Shown: positions 1 through 9,252, numbered from the stretch's first letter. The stretch is 64,000 nt of DNA from Dyadobacter pollutisoli (GCF_026625565.1 NZ_CP112998.1:1862501-1926500); one strand, 5' to 3'. Notes: generated by a model not told the origin, from the letters alone. Numbers and translations: made by a program.

Positions 1-1
1 A

Positions 2-1957
2 GTGATGTTCCGTAACCCCGTCATGTTTACCGTATGGATCGGAACATTTGTAATGCTCATCGTCAATATCTGGATCATATCAGGTGAAAAAAGTCAGGGT
101 AGCCTGGCATATAACCTCATCGTTTTTGCTATACTCTTGCTTACATTGCTTTTTGCCAATTTCGCAGAAGCCATTGCAGAGGCGAGAGGAAAAGCCCAGG
201 CGAACAGTTTGCGGAAAACCCGTGAAGAAACGCCCGCCAAATGGCTACAGGCGATCGGCGATATGTATGTGAACGAAGTCAAGATCATTCCCTCCTCGCA
301 ACTTCAAAAAGGGCACGTTTTTCTCTGCGAAACCGGCGATATCATTCCTACCGACGGCGAGATCATTGAAGGTCTTGCGACGATCGATGAAAGTGCGATT
401 ACAGGCGAATCGGCACCCGTTATCCGGGAGGCCGGCGGAGATAAAAGCAGCGTTACGGGTGGAACCAAAGTCCTTTCTGACCGCATTAAAGTAAAAGTTA
501 CCACCGAACCCGGTGAAAGCTTTCTGGACAAGATGATTGCATTGGTAGAAGGTGCAAGCCGCCAGAAAACGCCCAATGAGATCGCATTGACCATTTTGCT
601 GGCTGGTTTCACGCTGGTATTCGTCATTGTGTGTATTACTTTAAAACCGTTCGGTGATTTCGCGGATACACCCATCACCATTGCGGCATTCATTTCATTG
701 TTCGTGTGCCTGATCCCGACCACGATCGGCGGCTTGCTCTCAGCGATCGGGATTGCGGGGATGGACAGGGCGCTTCGGGCCAATGTGATCACCAAGAGTG
801 GAAAGGCTGTTGAAACGGCCGGGGACATTGACACATTGTTGCTTGACAAAACCGGCACGATCACGATCGGTAACCGGAAAGCGACCCATTTCTGGCCCGC
901 GGATGGCATTGAGAAAAGTCATTTTATCACCAGCGCAGCGCTCAGCTCCATCGCTGACGAAACACCCGAGGGTAAATCCATTATCGAGCTGGCCTCGATC
1001 GTACCGGACCGGTTACGGGTAGAAAACCCCACTTTCATTCAGTTTACAGCTGAAACCCGGAGTTCTGGGATCAATTTCATGGACACACGCATACGTAAGG
1101 GTGCGTCGGACGCGATCAGGCAGCTGAGCGAGAAGGCGGGGAACCAATTTCCTGCCGATACCGCCGAAAAAGTGAGGGAGATTTCCAGCAATGGGGGTAC
1201 GCCGCTGGTGGTTTCGGAAAATGAAAAAGTAATCGGCGTGATCGAATTGCAGGACATTATCAAACCAGGCATTCAGGAACGTTTTGAAAGACTGCGCAGA
1301 ATGGGCGTAAAAACGGTGATGGTGACTGGTGATAATCCATTGACAGCCAAATTTATAGCCGAAAAAGCAGGTGTGGATGACTACATCGCCGAAGCCAAAC
1401 CAGAAGATAAAATGAATTACATCAAAGCTGAGCAGCATAAAGGAAAGCTTGTGGCCATGATGGGCGACGGTACCAACGATGCCCCCGCACTGGCGCAGGC
1501 TGATGTAGGCGTGGCTATGAACAGCGGAACGCAGGCAGCGAAGGAAGCCGGTAACATGGTGGATCTGGATAATGACCCCACGAAGCTGATTGAGATCGTG
1601 GAAATCGGTAAACAGCTGTTAATGACCCGCGGAACGCTGACTACATTCAGTATTGCGAATGACGTCGCCAAGTATTTCGCCATCGTGCCCGCATTGTTTA
1701 TTGCCTCCATTCCTGCATTGCAAGGTCTTAATATCATGGGGCTGCATAGTCCGGAAAGCGCGATACTCTCTGCGGTGATTTTCAATGCGATCATCATTCC
1801 GCTACTGATCCCGCTGGCTTTGAAAGGTGTTGCCTACAAACCCATCGGTGCCAGCGCATTACTACGCAGAAACCTGCTGATTTATGGCCTTGGCGGGGTT
1901 TTGGTTCCCTTTGCGGGGATTAAGGTGATTGATATGGTTGTGAGTGCTTGGTTTTGA
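2..1957 (+). CDS. kdpB: Potassium-transporting P-type ATPase subunit B (5' end outside window)
   Basis: Catalytic subunit of the high-affinity K+ pump KdpFABC in the inner membrane; it hydrolyses ATP to drive K+ uptake through KdpA. The visible 651 residues begin near the RNPVMFTVWIG segment, which in KdpB proteins lies about 25-30 residues after the start, so only the extreme N-terminus is missing and the true start is left of the window. Visible P-type ATPase motifs are TGES in the actuator domain, the phosphorylation motif DKTGT (Asp at visible residue 282) and the hinge motif GDGTNDAP. Membrane helices flank these domains. kdpA is expected just upstream. kdpC follows only after a 667-base interruption carrying a minus-strand toxin/antitoxin pair. 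Identity is near certain from the motifs. Confidence 0.97.
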   Translation: MMFRNPVMFTVWIGTFVMLIVNIWIISGEKSQGSLAYNLIVFAILLLTLLFANFAEAIAEARGKAQANSLRKTREETPAKWLQAIGDMYVNEVKIIPSSQLQKGHVFLCETGDIIPTDGEIIEGLATIDESAITGESAPVIREAGGDKSSVTGGTKVLSDRIKVKVTTEPGESFLDKMIALVEGASRQKTPNEIALTILLAGFTLVFVIVCITLKPFGDFADTPITIAAFISLFVCLIPTTIGGLLSAIGIAGMDRALRANVITKSGKAVETAGDIDTLLLDKTGTITIGNRKATHFWPADGIEKSHFITSAALSSIADETPEGKSIIELASIVPDRLRVENPTFIQFTAETRSSGINFMDTRIRKGASDAIRQLSEKAGNQFPADTAEKVREISSNGGTPLVVSENEKVIGVIELQDIIKPGIQERFERLRRMGVKTVMVTGDNPLTAKFIAEKAGVDDYIAEAKPEDKMNYIKAEQHKGKLVAMMGDGTNDAPALAQADVGVAMNSGTQAAKEAGNMVDLDNDPTKLIEIVEIGKQLLMTRGTLTTFSIANDVAKYFAIVPALFIASIPALQGLNIMGLHSPESAILSAVIFNAIIIPLLIPLALKGVAYKPIGASALLRRNLLIYGLGGVLVPFAGIKVIDMVVSAWF

Positions 1958-1959
1958 AA

Positions 1960-2364
1960 TTATAAAAAAGGATTAATAATGGTAAGCCGATCGTCAATGA
2001 CAAGTCCATGCTGCATATCTTCTGAGTACAAGATGTTGCAACTAGCTTCTAGCGCGGACGCAATTATTTTTGAATCAAAAGGTTGCAAAAAATATCTGTT
2101 AAAAATGCGTAGGGCAGAATTTACAACCTGCTCAGTTTCATCTTGCATGAACGTGCTTGCGATCAGCTCATTCAAAAAACGGGTAGAGCTCGTGCGATCC
2201 ATTTTTAGCTTTCGGAGACAAACATTCAAGCATTCAAACACAACCTGCGGACTAATGAAAGGTAAGTCCAAAATCAAAGAAGAAGCGATTTCTTTCTTGT
2301 TGCTTCCATTCAAATCCAAAAGATACAGCACAACATTGCTGTCAATGAAAGGCCTATCTTTCAT
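1960..2364 (-). CDS. PIN-domain (VapC-like) toxin
   Basis: Predicted PIN-fold ribonuclease toxin of 134 residues. The start chosen is the ATG at 2364 (MKDRPFIDSN), which overlaps the antitoxin stop by 11 bases; an in-frame start further upstream would run through antitoxin coding sequence. The acidic residues expected of a PIN active site are present: Asp8 in FIDSN, Glu44 in VVFECLN, and Asp97 and Asp116 in the C-terminal DSKIIASALEAS...LYSEDMQHG block, which is the usual PIN ending. PIN toxins cleave RNA, often tRNA, in a Mg2+-dependent way; the target here is unknown. The gene ends two bases after the kdpB stop codon on the opposite strand, so the pair sits tail to tail with kdpB inside the kdp operon. 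No residue expected for activity appears missing. Confidence 0.85.
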   Translation of the reverse strand: MKDRPFIDSNVVLYLLDLNGSNKKEIASSLILDLPFISPQVVFECLNVCLRKLKMDRTSSTRFLNELIASTFMQDETEQVVNSALRIFNRYFLQPFDSKIIASALEASCNILYSEDMQHGLVIDDRLTIINPFL

Positions 2365-2584
2365 TGGCTTCGTCTCTGTTGAAATTGAAGCCTCCAAGAT
2401 CTATTTGAATAGTCTTAAAATATCGATGAGCCTTTTTTGCGGCCTCCTTTTTTGCGGCGAGAATCTCGTTTCTACTCTCTTTGATTTCAAAAGCGATTAC
2501 TTCAATCCCCTTATGCAAATAGTCATCAGGTAGCTTCACGTTCAGATCGTCGGCATTTTGAGCGACAAAAACTTTTCTGTACAT
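2354..2584 (-). CDS. Putative antitoxin partner of the PIN toxin
   Basis: Small 76-residue protein encoded directly upstream of, and overlapping, the PIN toxin, the classical antitoxin position. The ATG at 2584 (MYRKVFVAQN) is preferred over an upstream start because the longer version would add a Cys/Ile-rich leader and reach into the kdpC start region. The N-terminal part (residues 5-31, VKLPDDYLHKGIEVIAFEI) resembles the short beta-strand segment of Bacteroidota antitoxins, followed by a charged helix rich in Lys/Ala/Glu and a C-terminal GGFNFNRDEANER tail that probably wraps the toxin. No helix-turn-helix is recognisable. The start lies 40 bases from the divergent kdpC start, so its promoter must overlap the kdpC leader. 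Assignment rests on gene order and size; the family name is uncertain. Confidence 0.7.
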   Translation of the reverse strand: MYRKVFVAQNADDLNVKLPDDYLHKGIEVIAFEIKESRNEILAAKKEAAKKAHRYFKTIQIDLGGFNFNRDEANER

Positions 2585-2624
2585 AAGAATCAAGTTATTA
2601 TCAAAGTTAAAAATTAAAATCCAA

Positions 2625-3185
2625 ATGAAACAACATATTTTTCCAGCGGTCAGGTTGACAATTTTGACGTTGGTATTCTTCTCAGGCATATACACATTGG
2701 TGATCCTTGGGGTTGCAAAAGTGTTTCCAAATCACGGAAAAGGGGAGATCATGGAGCGGAACGGGAAACGGTATTATGCTAATATCGGTCAGTCTTTTAC
2801 AGATGACAAGTATTTCAATTCCCGCCCATCCGCAGTGGGGTACAATGCTGCCGGTAGTGGGGGTAGTAACAAGGGCCCGTCGAATGAGGAATACCTGGGC
2901 GTGGTACAGGCAAGGATAGATACATTTTTGATGCATAATCCCGGCGTACAAAAGTCGCAAATCCCCGTCGAGCTCGTCACTGCGAGTGCTAGCGGCCTGG
3001 ACCCTGACATTTCTGCCAAAGCCGCATTGGTACAGGTAACCCGGATCGCCAAAATCCGAAATGTTCCCGCTCAAAAGCTGGAATTATTAGTCAATGAAAA
3101 TACTCAGAAACCTTTGCTGGGACTTTTTGGGCCGGAGAAAGTCAATGTATTGGCATTGAACCTCGCACTTGACAATTTGAAATAA
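2625..3185 (+). CDS. kdpC: Potassium-transporting ATPase subunit C
   Basis: KdpC is a single-pass inner-membrane protein that stabilises the KdpFABC complex and helps it bind ATP. The 186-residue product has one N-terminal membrane helix (about residues 9-31, RLTILTLVFFSGIYTLVILG) and the family blocks IGQSFTDDKYFNSRPSAVGY, GSGGSNKGPSN and VTASASGLDPDISAKAA, all typical of KdpC. Length is normal. It begins 667 bases after kdpB instead of overlapping or abutting it as in most kdp operons, because the toxin/antitoxin pair occupies the gap. It probably needs read-through from kdpB or a local promoter. An OmpL-like porin follows after 83 bases. Confidence 0.97.
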   Translation: MKQHIFPAVRLTILTLVFFSGIYTLVILGVAKVFPNHGKGEIMERNGKRYYANIGQSFTDDKYFNSRPSAVGYNAAGSGGSNKGPSNEEYLGVVQARIDTFLMHNPGVQKSQIPVELVTASASGLDPDISAKAALVQVTRIAKIRNVPAQKLELLVNENTQKPLLGLFGPEKVNVLALNLALDNLK

Positions 3186-3268
3186 AAAGCCGCCGGCTCA
3201 TTTCGGATGCGACGCAGTGAACCGGCCAGTAACGGTACCCGCCGCTTTGATTACCAGATCGAAAGTAA

Positions 3269-4357
3269 ATGAAAACAGTATTTTTAGGCGCTTTGGTCAT
3301 TGCTGCGGCAATGCCAGCCTACTCACAGGACTCCACTGAAACCAGAAACCATTTTACCATAAGCGGGTACGTTGAATCGTATTACGTGCAGGATTTTCAC
3401 AAAACGGAAAACCACACATTACCCGGATTTATCTACAATCACAACCGAACCAACGAAGTAAACCTGAACCTGGCCATGCTCCGGGGCAGCTACAATACCG
3501 ACCGGCTGCGTGCCAATATTTCGCTGGCAGCCGGTACTTATATGAATGCCAATTATGCAGCTGAGCCAGGTGTGCTCAAAAATATTTATGAAGCCAACGC
3601 GGGAATTAAATTGGCCAAAAACCACAACCTATGGCTCGACGCAGGGATCATGCCTTCCCACATTGGATTTGAAAGTGCAATCGGCAAAGATAACTGGATG
3701 CTTACCAGAAGTTTGATGGCTGAAAATACGCCGTACTTTGAGTCAGGGGCGAAACTTGGCTATACCAGCAACAATGAAAAATGGTACCTGTCGGCCATGT
3801 ATCTCAATGGTTGGCAGCGAATTCAGCGCGTGGATGGTAACTCCACGCCCGCATTCGGGACGCAGGTTACATTTAAACCAGCATCTTATGTGACATTGAA
3901 TTACAGCACTTTTATCGGAAGCGATAAGCCGGACAGCCTGCGACAAATGCGGTACTACCACAACGTTTATGGAATATTCCAACTTTCCGAAAAATGGGGT
4001 ATCACCACAGGTTTTGACATTGGGAGTGAGCAAAACCAAAAGGGAAGCAGCAGTTACAACACCTGGTATGTCCCCGTGCTCATCGCCCGGTTTTCAGTAT
4101 CGCCAAAGTTCAATATAGCGGCGAGAGGGGAGTACTATCATGACAAAAAAGGCGTGATTATTGCGACCGCTTCGGATCACGGTTTTCAGACTTATGGCTT
4201 ATCAATTAATTGCGACTACGCCATCAGTTCGCAAGTAATGTGGCGCATGGAGGCACGACACCTGAATAGCAGGGACGCAATCTTCAACGGTGCCAGCGAC
4301 AAACTCACCCGTAACAAAACCTACATGACTACTGCCATCACTTTTGCATTGAATTGA
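3269..4357 (+). CDS. Outer-membrane beta-barrel porin (OmpL-like, putative porin-2 family)
   Basis: Predicted outer-membrane barrel of 362 residues. It has a signal peptide (MKTVFLGALVIAAAMPAYSQ, cleavage after the Gln), followed by alternating amphipathic strands with many aromatic girdle residues (GYVESYYVQDFH, LRGSYNTDRLRANISLAAG) and a C-terminal strand ending TTAITFALN. The blocks LDAGIMPSHIGFESAIG and NTPYFESGAKLGYT are typical of the putative porin-2/OmpL-like group found in Bacteroidota. It sits between kdpC and the kdpD sensor gene with short gaps (83 and 19 bases), so it is very likely co-transcribed with the kdp genes and may supply K+ or another solute across the outer membrane. 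Substrate is inferred from context only. Confidence 0.82.
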   Translation: MKTVFLGALVIAAAMPAYSQDSTETRNHFTISGYVESYYVQDFHKTENHTLPGFIYNHNRTNEVNLNLAMLRGSYNTDRLRANISLAAGTYMNANYAAEPGVLKNIYEANAGIKLAKNHNLWLDAGIMPSHIGFESAIGKDNWMLTRSLMAENTPYFESGAKLGYTSNNEKWYLSAMYLNGWQRIQRVDGNSTPAFGTQVTFKPASYVTLNYSTFIGSDKPDSLRQMRYYHNVYGIFQLSEKWGITTGFDIGSEQNQKGSSSYNTWYVPVLIARFSVSPKFNIAARGEYYHDKKGVIIATASDHGFQTYGLSINCDYAISSQVMWRMEARHLNSRDAIFNGASDKLTRNKTYMTTAITFALN

Positions 4358-4376
4358 TAAAAAAACTTACATTCCA

Positions 4377-5495
4377 ATGGAAAACAACAGTGCGGAACAT
4401 TTTCTTGACCTGATCAAAAAATCAAGGAAAGGTAAATTCAAGATCTATATCGGGATGAGTGCGGGGGTCGGCAAGACTTTCCGCATGTTGCAGGAGGCGC
4501 ATGCACTGTTGCGTACAGGTATTGATGTCAAAATCGGATACATTGAAACGCATAACCGGAAGGAAACGCACGATTTGCTGGAAGGATTACCGGTTATTCC
4601 CCGACGGAAGTTGTTTTATAAAGGAAAGGAACTCGAAGAGCTGGACGTGCAGGCGGTGATCACCTTGCGGCCTGAGGTAGTGATCGTTGACGAGCTGGCA
4701 CATACCAATATAGAGGGCAGCAAAAACACCAAGCGCTGGCAGGATGTCATGGATATTCTGGATGCAGGGATTAATGTGATCTCGGCTGTGAACATTCAGC
4801 ACATCGAAAGCCTGAACCAGGAGGTGAAGGAAATAACCGGCGTGGAAGTCGCTGAACGCATTCCGGACAAGGTATTGGGACTAGCGGACGAGGTTGTCAA
4901 CATCGACCTCACGGCCGACGAGCTTATTACCAGATTGAAGGAAGGCAAAATTTACACGCCCGAAAAGGTTCAGACGGCACTCCTGAATTTTTTCAAACCG
5001 CAGCACATTTTGCAGCTTCGGGAGCTTGCATTAAAAGAAGTAGCTTCCCAGGTAGAGCGCAAGGTCGAAAATGAGATCCAGCCGAATCTTGCGATCAAAC
5101 ACGAGCGTTTTCTGGCGTGTATCAGCAGTAACGAAAAAACGGCCCGCAATGTGATACGGAAAACAGCCAGACTTGCCAATTACTATCACAGCAACTGGTA
5201 CCTGCTGTATGTACAGACGCCCAAGGAATCGGCCAGCAGGATAGGGTTAGCCAAACAGCGGCATTTGATCAATAATTTCAAACTGGCGACGGAACTGGGC
5301 GGTAATGTGATTAAAATCCAGAATGCCAGCATTGCCAAAGTGATCGTGGAGGTAGCCGAGCAGAATAAAATAACCACGATTTGTATCGGTAAGCCGCATT
5401 TGAACCTGTTTAAAGTCATATTGGCCACGAATGTTTTCAATGAACTTTTAAATAAGATGTCTTCTTCCGACATTGACCTCGTTATACTTTCCTGA
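4377..5495 (+). CDS. kdpD: KdpD sensor domain protein without kinase module
   Basis: Cytoplasmic 372-residue protein equal to the N-terminal part of KdpD, the K+ sensor of the kdp system. It carries the KdpD domain with a Walker A motif GMSAGVGKT (residues 26-34) and Walker B-like VIVDELAHTN, then a universal-stress-protein-type domain in the last 130 or so residues. The four membrane helices, GAF and histidine-kinase modules of the E. coli protein are absent; a separate kinase starts two bases after the stop. This split layout suggests the domain regulates that kinase in trans. No frameshift is visible: the ORF ends cleanly (IDLVILS) at the end of the USP domain. Confidence 0.93.
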   Translation: MENNSAEHFLDLIKKSRKGKFKIYIGMSAGVGKTFRMLQEAHALLRTGIDVKIGYIETHNRKETHDLLEGLPVIPRRKLFYKGKELEELDVQAVITLRPEVVIVDELAHTNIEGSKNTKRWQDVMDILDAGINVISAVNIQHIESLNQEVKEITGVEVAERIPDKVLGLADEVVNIDLTADELITRLKEGKIYTPEKVQTALLNFFKPQHILQLRELALKEVASQVERKVENEIQPNLAIKHERFLACISSNEKTARNVIRKTARLANYYHSNWYLLYVQTPKESASRIGLAKQRHLINNFKLATELGGNVIKIQNASIAKVIVEVAEQNKITTICIGKPHLNLFKVILATNVFNELLNKMSSSDIDLVILS

Positions 5496-5497
5496 TC

Positions 5498-7228
5498 ATG
5501 AAAATAAAGACCAAACTGAGGTTGGGGACCGGGATTTTGTTCGCCATGATCACCATACTCGCCGTGTTGGGGGTACGGCAGGTGAACATACTTTCCGCCG
5601 ACTCGCGCAGTATCTTGAAAGCTAATTACAACTCGCTGGAATATGGCCGGCTCATGCTGCGGGCGCTCGAAAAACCTGCGGCCGGAAAACCCGACTTTGC
5701 TGATTTTGAAAAATACCTACTTCATCAGCAAAATAATATCACGGAAAATGGCGAGAAGGAGTTTACCGAGCAATTGACGGGACACTTTAAATCGCTGAAA
5801 ACCAGTCCCTCTGATTCAGTTTTGGTTGGCCAGGTAAGGAACGATATCAATGATATCATGAGCCTTAACCTGAATGCGATCAGTCGAAAAAGTACGTATG
5901 CTGAGCAAACCGCCGGGAAATCGGTCGTCTGGATTGCTATTACTGGTACCATTTGTTTTTTGATAGCGCTCACATTATTTGTGAATTTGCCAAGCAACAT
6001 TGCCAATCCGATCGGTGAACTCACAGAAAGTATCCGGCAAATCGCTAAAGAAAACTACACCGAAAGGGTGCATTTTGGCAGTAAGGACGAATACGGTCAG
6101 CTGGCGCAGTCGTTCAATACGATGGCGGAGAAGCTGGAAGAGTACAACAGCAGCAATCTAGCCAAATTAATGACTGAGAAAAAGCGGATCGAGACACTGA
6201 TCAATAACATGCATGATCCGGTGATCGGGCTGGACGAAAATAAAATCATCATCTTTGCCAATGAGGAAGCCCAGAAAGTTACAGGCTTGAAAGCCAGCGA
6301 GCTGATAGGAGGCAAAGCCGCAGAAATAGCGCTGAGAAACGACCTGGTGCGATCATTGGTTAAGGATACCTTTGAAACCACAAAAGTCCATGCGGATCAG
6401 GCGCCTATGAAAATTTATGCTGACGGAAAGGAAAGTTACTTTGAAAAAGAAAACATTAACATTTCGATTACGCCTACCGGGGAAAAGGAAAGCCGGTCGA
6501 TCGGACATGTAATCGTGCTGAGGAATATCACCCCTTACAAAGAGCTGGATTTTGCGAAAACGAATTTTATAGCCAATGTTTCCCATGAGCTGAAAACGCC
6601 GATCTCCGCCATAAAAATCACGCTTGATCTGCTTAAAAATGAGCGTATTGGCCAAACCAATGAGGAGCAGCGGCACCTGCTGGACGGTATCCGCGAAGAC
6701 GCGGACCGGCTGCTCAAAATTACCGGCGAGCTGCTCAACATTACACAGGTTGAAAGCGGAAGGATCCAGCTGAATATCGAAAATGCTTCGCCTCGGGAAA
6801 TCATTGGCTATGCCATCGCTTCCAATGAAACAATGGCTGAAAACCGTGATATCAAGTTACAGGTGCTGGAAAATGGCGTGCATTCAAGTGTGCAGGCGGA
6901 CGCGGAAAAAACAGCATGGGTACTCACTAATCTGATTTCCAATGCGATTCGGTACTCTTACGACCATTCGGTGATCACGCTGGAAATCAGGGAAAATCAG
7001 GAGTACATTCAAATTTCGGTCAGGGACAATGGTCAGGGGATTTCACAGGAGTATCAGGACAAAATATTTGACCGGTACTTTCGGGTACCGGGCTCTACCC
7101 GCGAAGGAACTGGCCTTGGCCTGGCCATCAGCCGGGAATTTATGGAGGCGCAGCAAGGCACGCTCACCGTGGAAAGCGAGCTGGGAGCAGGTAGTACCTT
7201 CACAATCGGGCTGAAAAAGAGCGTCTGA
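5498..7228 (+). CDS. Membrane sensor histidine kinase of the kdp locus (HAMP-PAS-HisKA-HATPase)
   Basis: Inner-membrane sensor kinase of 576 residues. Two membrane helices (about residues 9-27 and 143-167) bracket a short periplasmic helical domain. A HAMP region follows (about 168-225), then a PAS domain (about 230-345, GLDENKIIIFANEEAQKVTG), the HisKA motif NVSHELKTP with His363, and HATPase motifs N (NLISNAIRYS), G1 (DNGQGIS) and G2 (GTGLGLAIS). Its start is two bases after the kdpD-type gene, indicating tight co-translation. It probably acts as the catalytic half of a split KdpD. No response regulator is adjacent on the right, where the next gene is convergent; kdpE or an equivalent must be upstream of the window or elsewhere. 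Confidence 0.9.
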   Translation: MKIKTKLRLGTGILFAMITILAVLGVRQVNILSADSRSILKANYNSLEYGRLMLRALEKPAAGKPDFADFEKYLLHQQNNITENGEKEFTEQLTGHFKSLKTSPSDSVLVGQVRNDINDIMSLNLNAISRKSTYAEQTAGKSVVWIAITGTICFLIALTLFVNLPSNIANPIGELTESIRQIAKENYTERVHFGSKDEYGQLAQSFNTMAEKLEEYNSSNLAKLMTEKKRIETLINNMHDPVIGLDENKIIIFANEEAQKVTGLKASELIGGKAAEIALRNDLVRSLVKDTFETTKVHADQAPMKIYADGKESYFEKENINISITPTGEKESRSIGHVIVLRNITPYKELDFAKTNFIANVSHELKTPISAIKITLDLLKNERIGQTNEEQRHLLDGIREDADRLLKITGELLNITQVESGRIQLNIENASPREIIGYAIASNETMAENRDIKLQVLENGVHSSVQADAEKTAWVLTNLISNAIRYSYDHSVITLEIRENQEYIQISVRDNGQGISQEYQDKIFDRYFRVPGSTREGTGLGLAISREFMEAQQGTLTVESELGAGSTFTIGLKKSV

Positions 7229-7238
7229 ATCGCCAGTT

Positions 7239-9161
7239 TTATTCCAAAACCCTTACTCCGACGTAAGAAGAAGCATTTCCTGAATTAAAGATCCGGTGTT
7301 TCGCTGTCTGAAAATCCTGTTCAGAAGCTTTGTAAATGTTCACGAATTTCTGAGGGTTACGGTCCACCAGCGGGAACCATGAGCTCTGCACCTGCACCAT
7401 GATTTTGTGGCCCTTTTTGAACCTGTGTGCTGCGTCCTGCATATCAAAACGTACATTCTCAATTTTTCCTGGCACCAAAGGTTCTGGTTTCGAGAAGCTT
7501 TTTCTGAATTTGGCGCGCATTACCTCGCCGCGTACGAGCAGCTGAAAACCACCCATTTTCATATTTGGATTAACAGGACTGTTATTAGGAGCGTCGCCTG
7601 GGTAAACGTCTATGAGTTTCACTACGAAATCAGCATCAGTGCCGGTGGTGGATACGAAGAGATCGGCGAAAACATTTCCTGAAATGGTAACGTCCTCAGT
7701 CAATACTTCTGTTTGGTACACGAGCACGTCGGGCCGGGTGGAAGCAAAACGCTGGTCTTCATACATGTAATCGCTTCCCCGAATGATCCGTATTTCGGAT
7801 GTATACGGCACTGGCCTGGCTGGATCGCTGGTATACTCATCAAAAGATGGACTAGCACCGACCTGCATAGTGGTCATCGTCGGAGAGAAAGAAAGCGTGC
7901 CGTCCGGGTGGAAGTACAGCTTCTTTTCCACGGCGTTTTTTGGGGGCCACTGATCATATTTTCTCCATTCATTAGCCCCTGTTTCGAAGATATAAGCCTT
8001 GGGTAAAGCTGGATCTGTGTTGCCCTTCAGATAATGATTGAAATAGGGAAGTTCGATGTCTTTTTGGTAAAAAGCACTCGTTTTGGATCCGAAGCGGATA
8101 TTTCCCAATGATTGACCAGTCCCGCGCGACCAGCCTCCATGAATCCAGGGACCCATTACAAGCAAATTGGGCGACTTAGGTTTATTATTTTCGATGGCCT
8201 GATACGTTTTCAGCGGGCCGTAAAGATCTTCCTGATCAAACCATCCTCCCACCACCATCACGGCAGGTTTAATATTCTTTAAATGGGGCAGGGGCGTGCG
8301 CGCCTTCCAGAAATCATTGTAGCTCTCATTCTCCATCATCTGGTTCCAGATGCGGTTCTGATTCTTGAAAATCTTTTCATTGACATTTTTCAGCGGGCCG
8401 AGATTTTTATAAAACTCATACGAATCCGGTGTTCCGTAAGCTGAAAATTGTGGCGTACCTTTTGATGTGGGGACGGGTCTTGGCGCGCCGTAGGAAGAGA
8501 GAAATGCAAATGTGCCCATCAGGAAAAAAGCACCGTTATGATGGCGGTCGTCACCCATAAACCAGTCGGCAACAGGCGCTTGTGGAGATGCCACTTTCAA
8601 TGCCGGGTGAGCTTCCACAGCGGTCATAGTAGCGTAGTAGCCTGGCGCAGAGATGCCCCAGCTGCCTACTTTGCCATTATTTCCTTCCATATTTTTGATC
8701 AGCCATTCAATGGTATCGTAGGTGTCAGAGCTTTCGTCGATATCGGTTTTGGCCTTTTTTTGAGTTATAAAAGGTCGGTATGCTTCAAAATCACCCTCAG
8801 ACATATATTTCCCCCTTACATCCTGATACGCAATGATATAACCCTCTCGCGCAAAATGCATGCTGGGACCGATACTGTTTTTAAAAAGCGTCTCTCCATA
8901 TGGGGCTACACTGTATGGCGTGCGATTGAGGAGAATAGGGTAGGTTTTGGAAGCCGAAATGTCCTTGGGAATGTAAATAGAAGTGAAAAGCTTGACACCA
9001 TCACGTACAGGTATCATTCGTTCTATCTTGTTGTAATGTTCCCGGATGTAAACCGAGTCCTCATTGATTTTAGTTTGCGCCAAAGCAGTGGTACCAGAGT
9101 ACAGGAGCATTGCCAGCAGGAACATAATACCGAATGACGGAGATTTAGGACATTGTTTCAC
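7239..9161 (-). CDS. Secreted CocE/NonD-family serine hydrolase (X-Pro dipeptidyl-peptidase S15-like)
   Basis: Exported alpha/beta-hydrolase of 640 residues related to cocaine esterase, glutaryl-acylase and X-prolyl dipeptidyl peptidase. The proposed GTG start at 9161 gives a plausible signal peptide ending SGTTALAQ (cleavage near residue 29); a later ATG at 9125 would leave no positive N-region. The nucleophile is Ser171 in GSWGISAPGY; the Asp lies in VVGGWFDQEDLYG and the His in MGPWIHGGW. The C-terminal third is the jelly-roll domain of the family (VSTTGTDADFVVKLIDV, HKIMVQVQSSWFP). It acts in the periplasm or outside on an ester, amide or acyl-peptide substrate that cannot be told from sequence. 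The gene is convergent with the kdp kinase, with 10 bases between the stops. Confidence 0.9.
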   Translation of the reverse strand: MKQCPKSPSFGIMFLLAMLLYSGTTALAQTKINEDSVYIREHYNKIERMIPVRDGVKLFTSIYIPKDISASKTYPILLNRTPYSVAPYGETLFKNSIGPSMHFAREGYIIAYQDVRGKYMSEGDFEAYRPFITQKKAKTDIDESSDTYDTIEWLIKNMEGNNGKVGSWGISAPGYYATMTAVEAHPALKVASPQAPVADWFMGDDRHHNGAFFLMGTFAFLSSYGAPRPVPTSKGTPQFSAYGTPDSYEFYKNLGPLKNVNEKIFKNQNRIWNQMMENESYNDFWKARTPLPHLKNIKPAVMVVGGWFDQEDLYGPLKTYQAIENNKPKSPNLLVMGPWIHGGWSRGTGQSLGNIRFGSKTSAFYQKDIELPYFNHYLKGNTDPALPKAYIFETGANEWRKYDQWPPKNAVEKKLYFHPDGTLSFSPTMTTMQVGASPSFDEYTSDPARPVPYTSEIRIIRGSDYMYEDQRFASTRPDVLVYQTEVLTEDVTISGNVFADLFVSTTGTDADFVVKLIDVYPGDAPNNSPVNPNMKMGGFQLLVRGEVMRAKFRKSFSKPEPLVPGKIENVRFDMQDAAHRFKKGHKIMVQVQSSWFPLVDRNPQKFVNIYKASEQDFQTAKHRIFNSGNASSYVGVRVLE

Positions 9162-9252
9162 AGGCGAAGTGAAGTAAGGTGTTTCAAAAAAAGGTGGTTA
9201 TGCCAATTTAAGTATATACCGTTAAATAAAATCTCTTACCCGGAAAAATTTA

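Noticed and set aside
304..909. Open frame of 201 codons on the minus strand within kdpB
   Set aside because: It is antisense to strongly conserved P-type ATPase motifs and has no recognisable domain.
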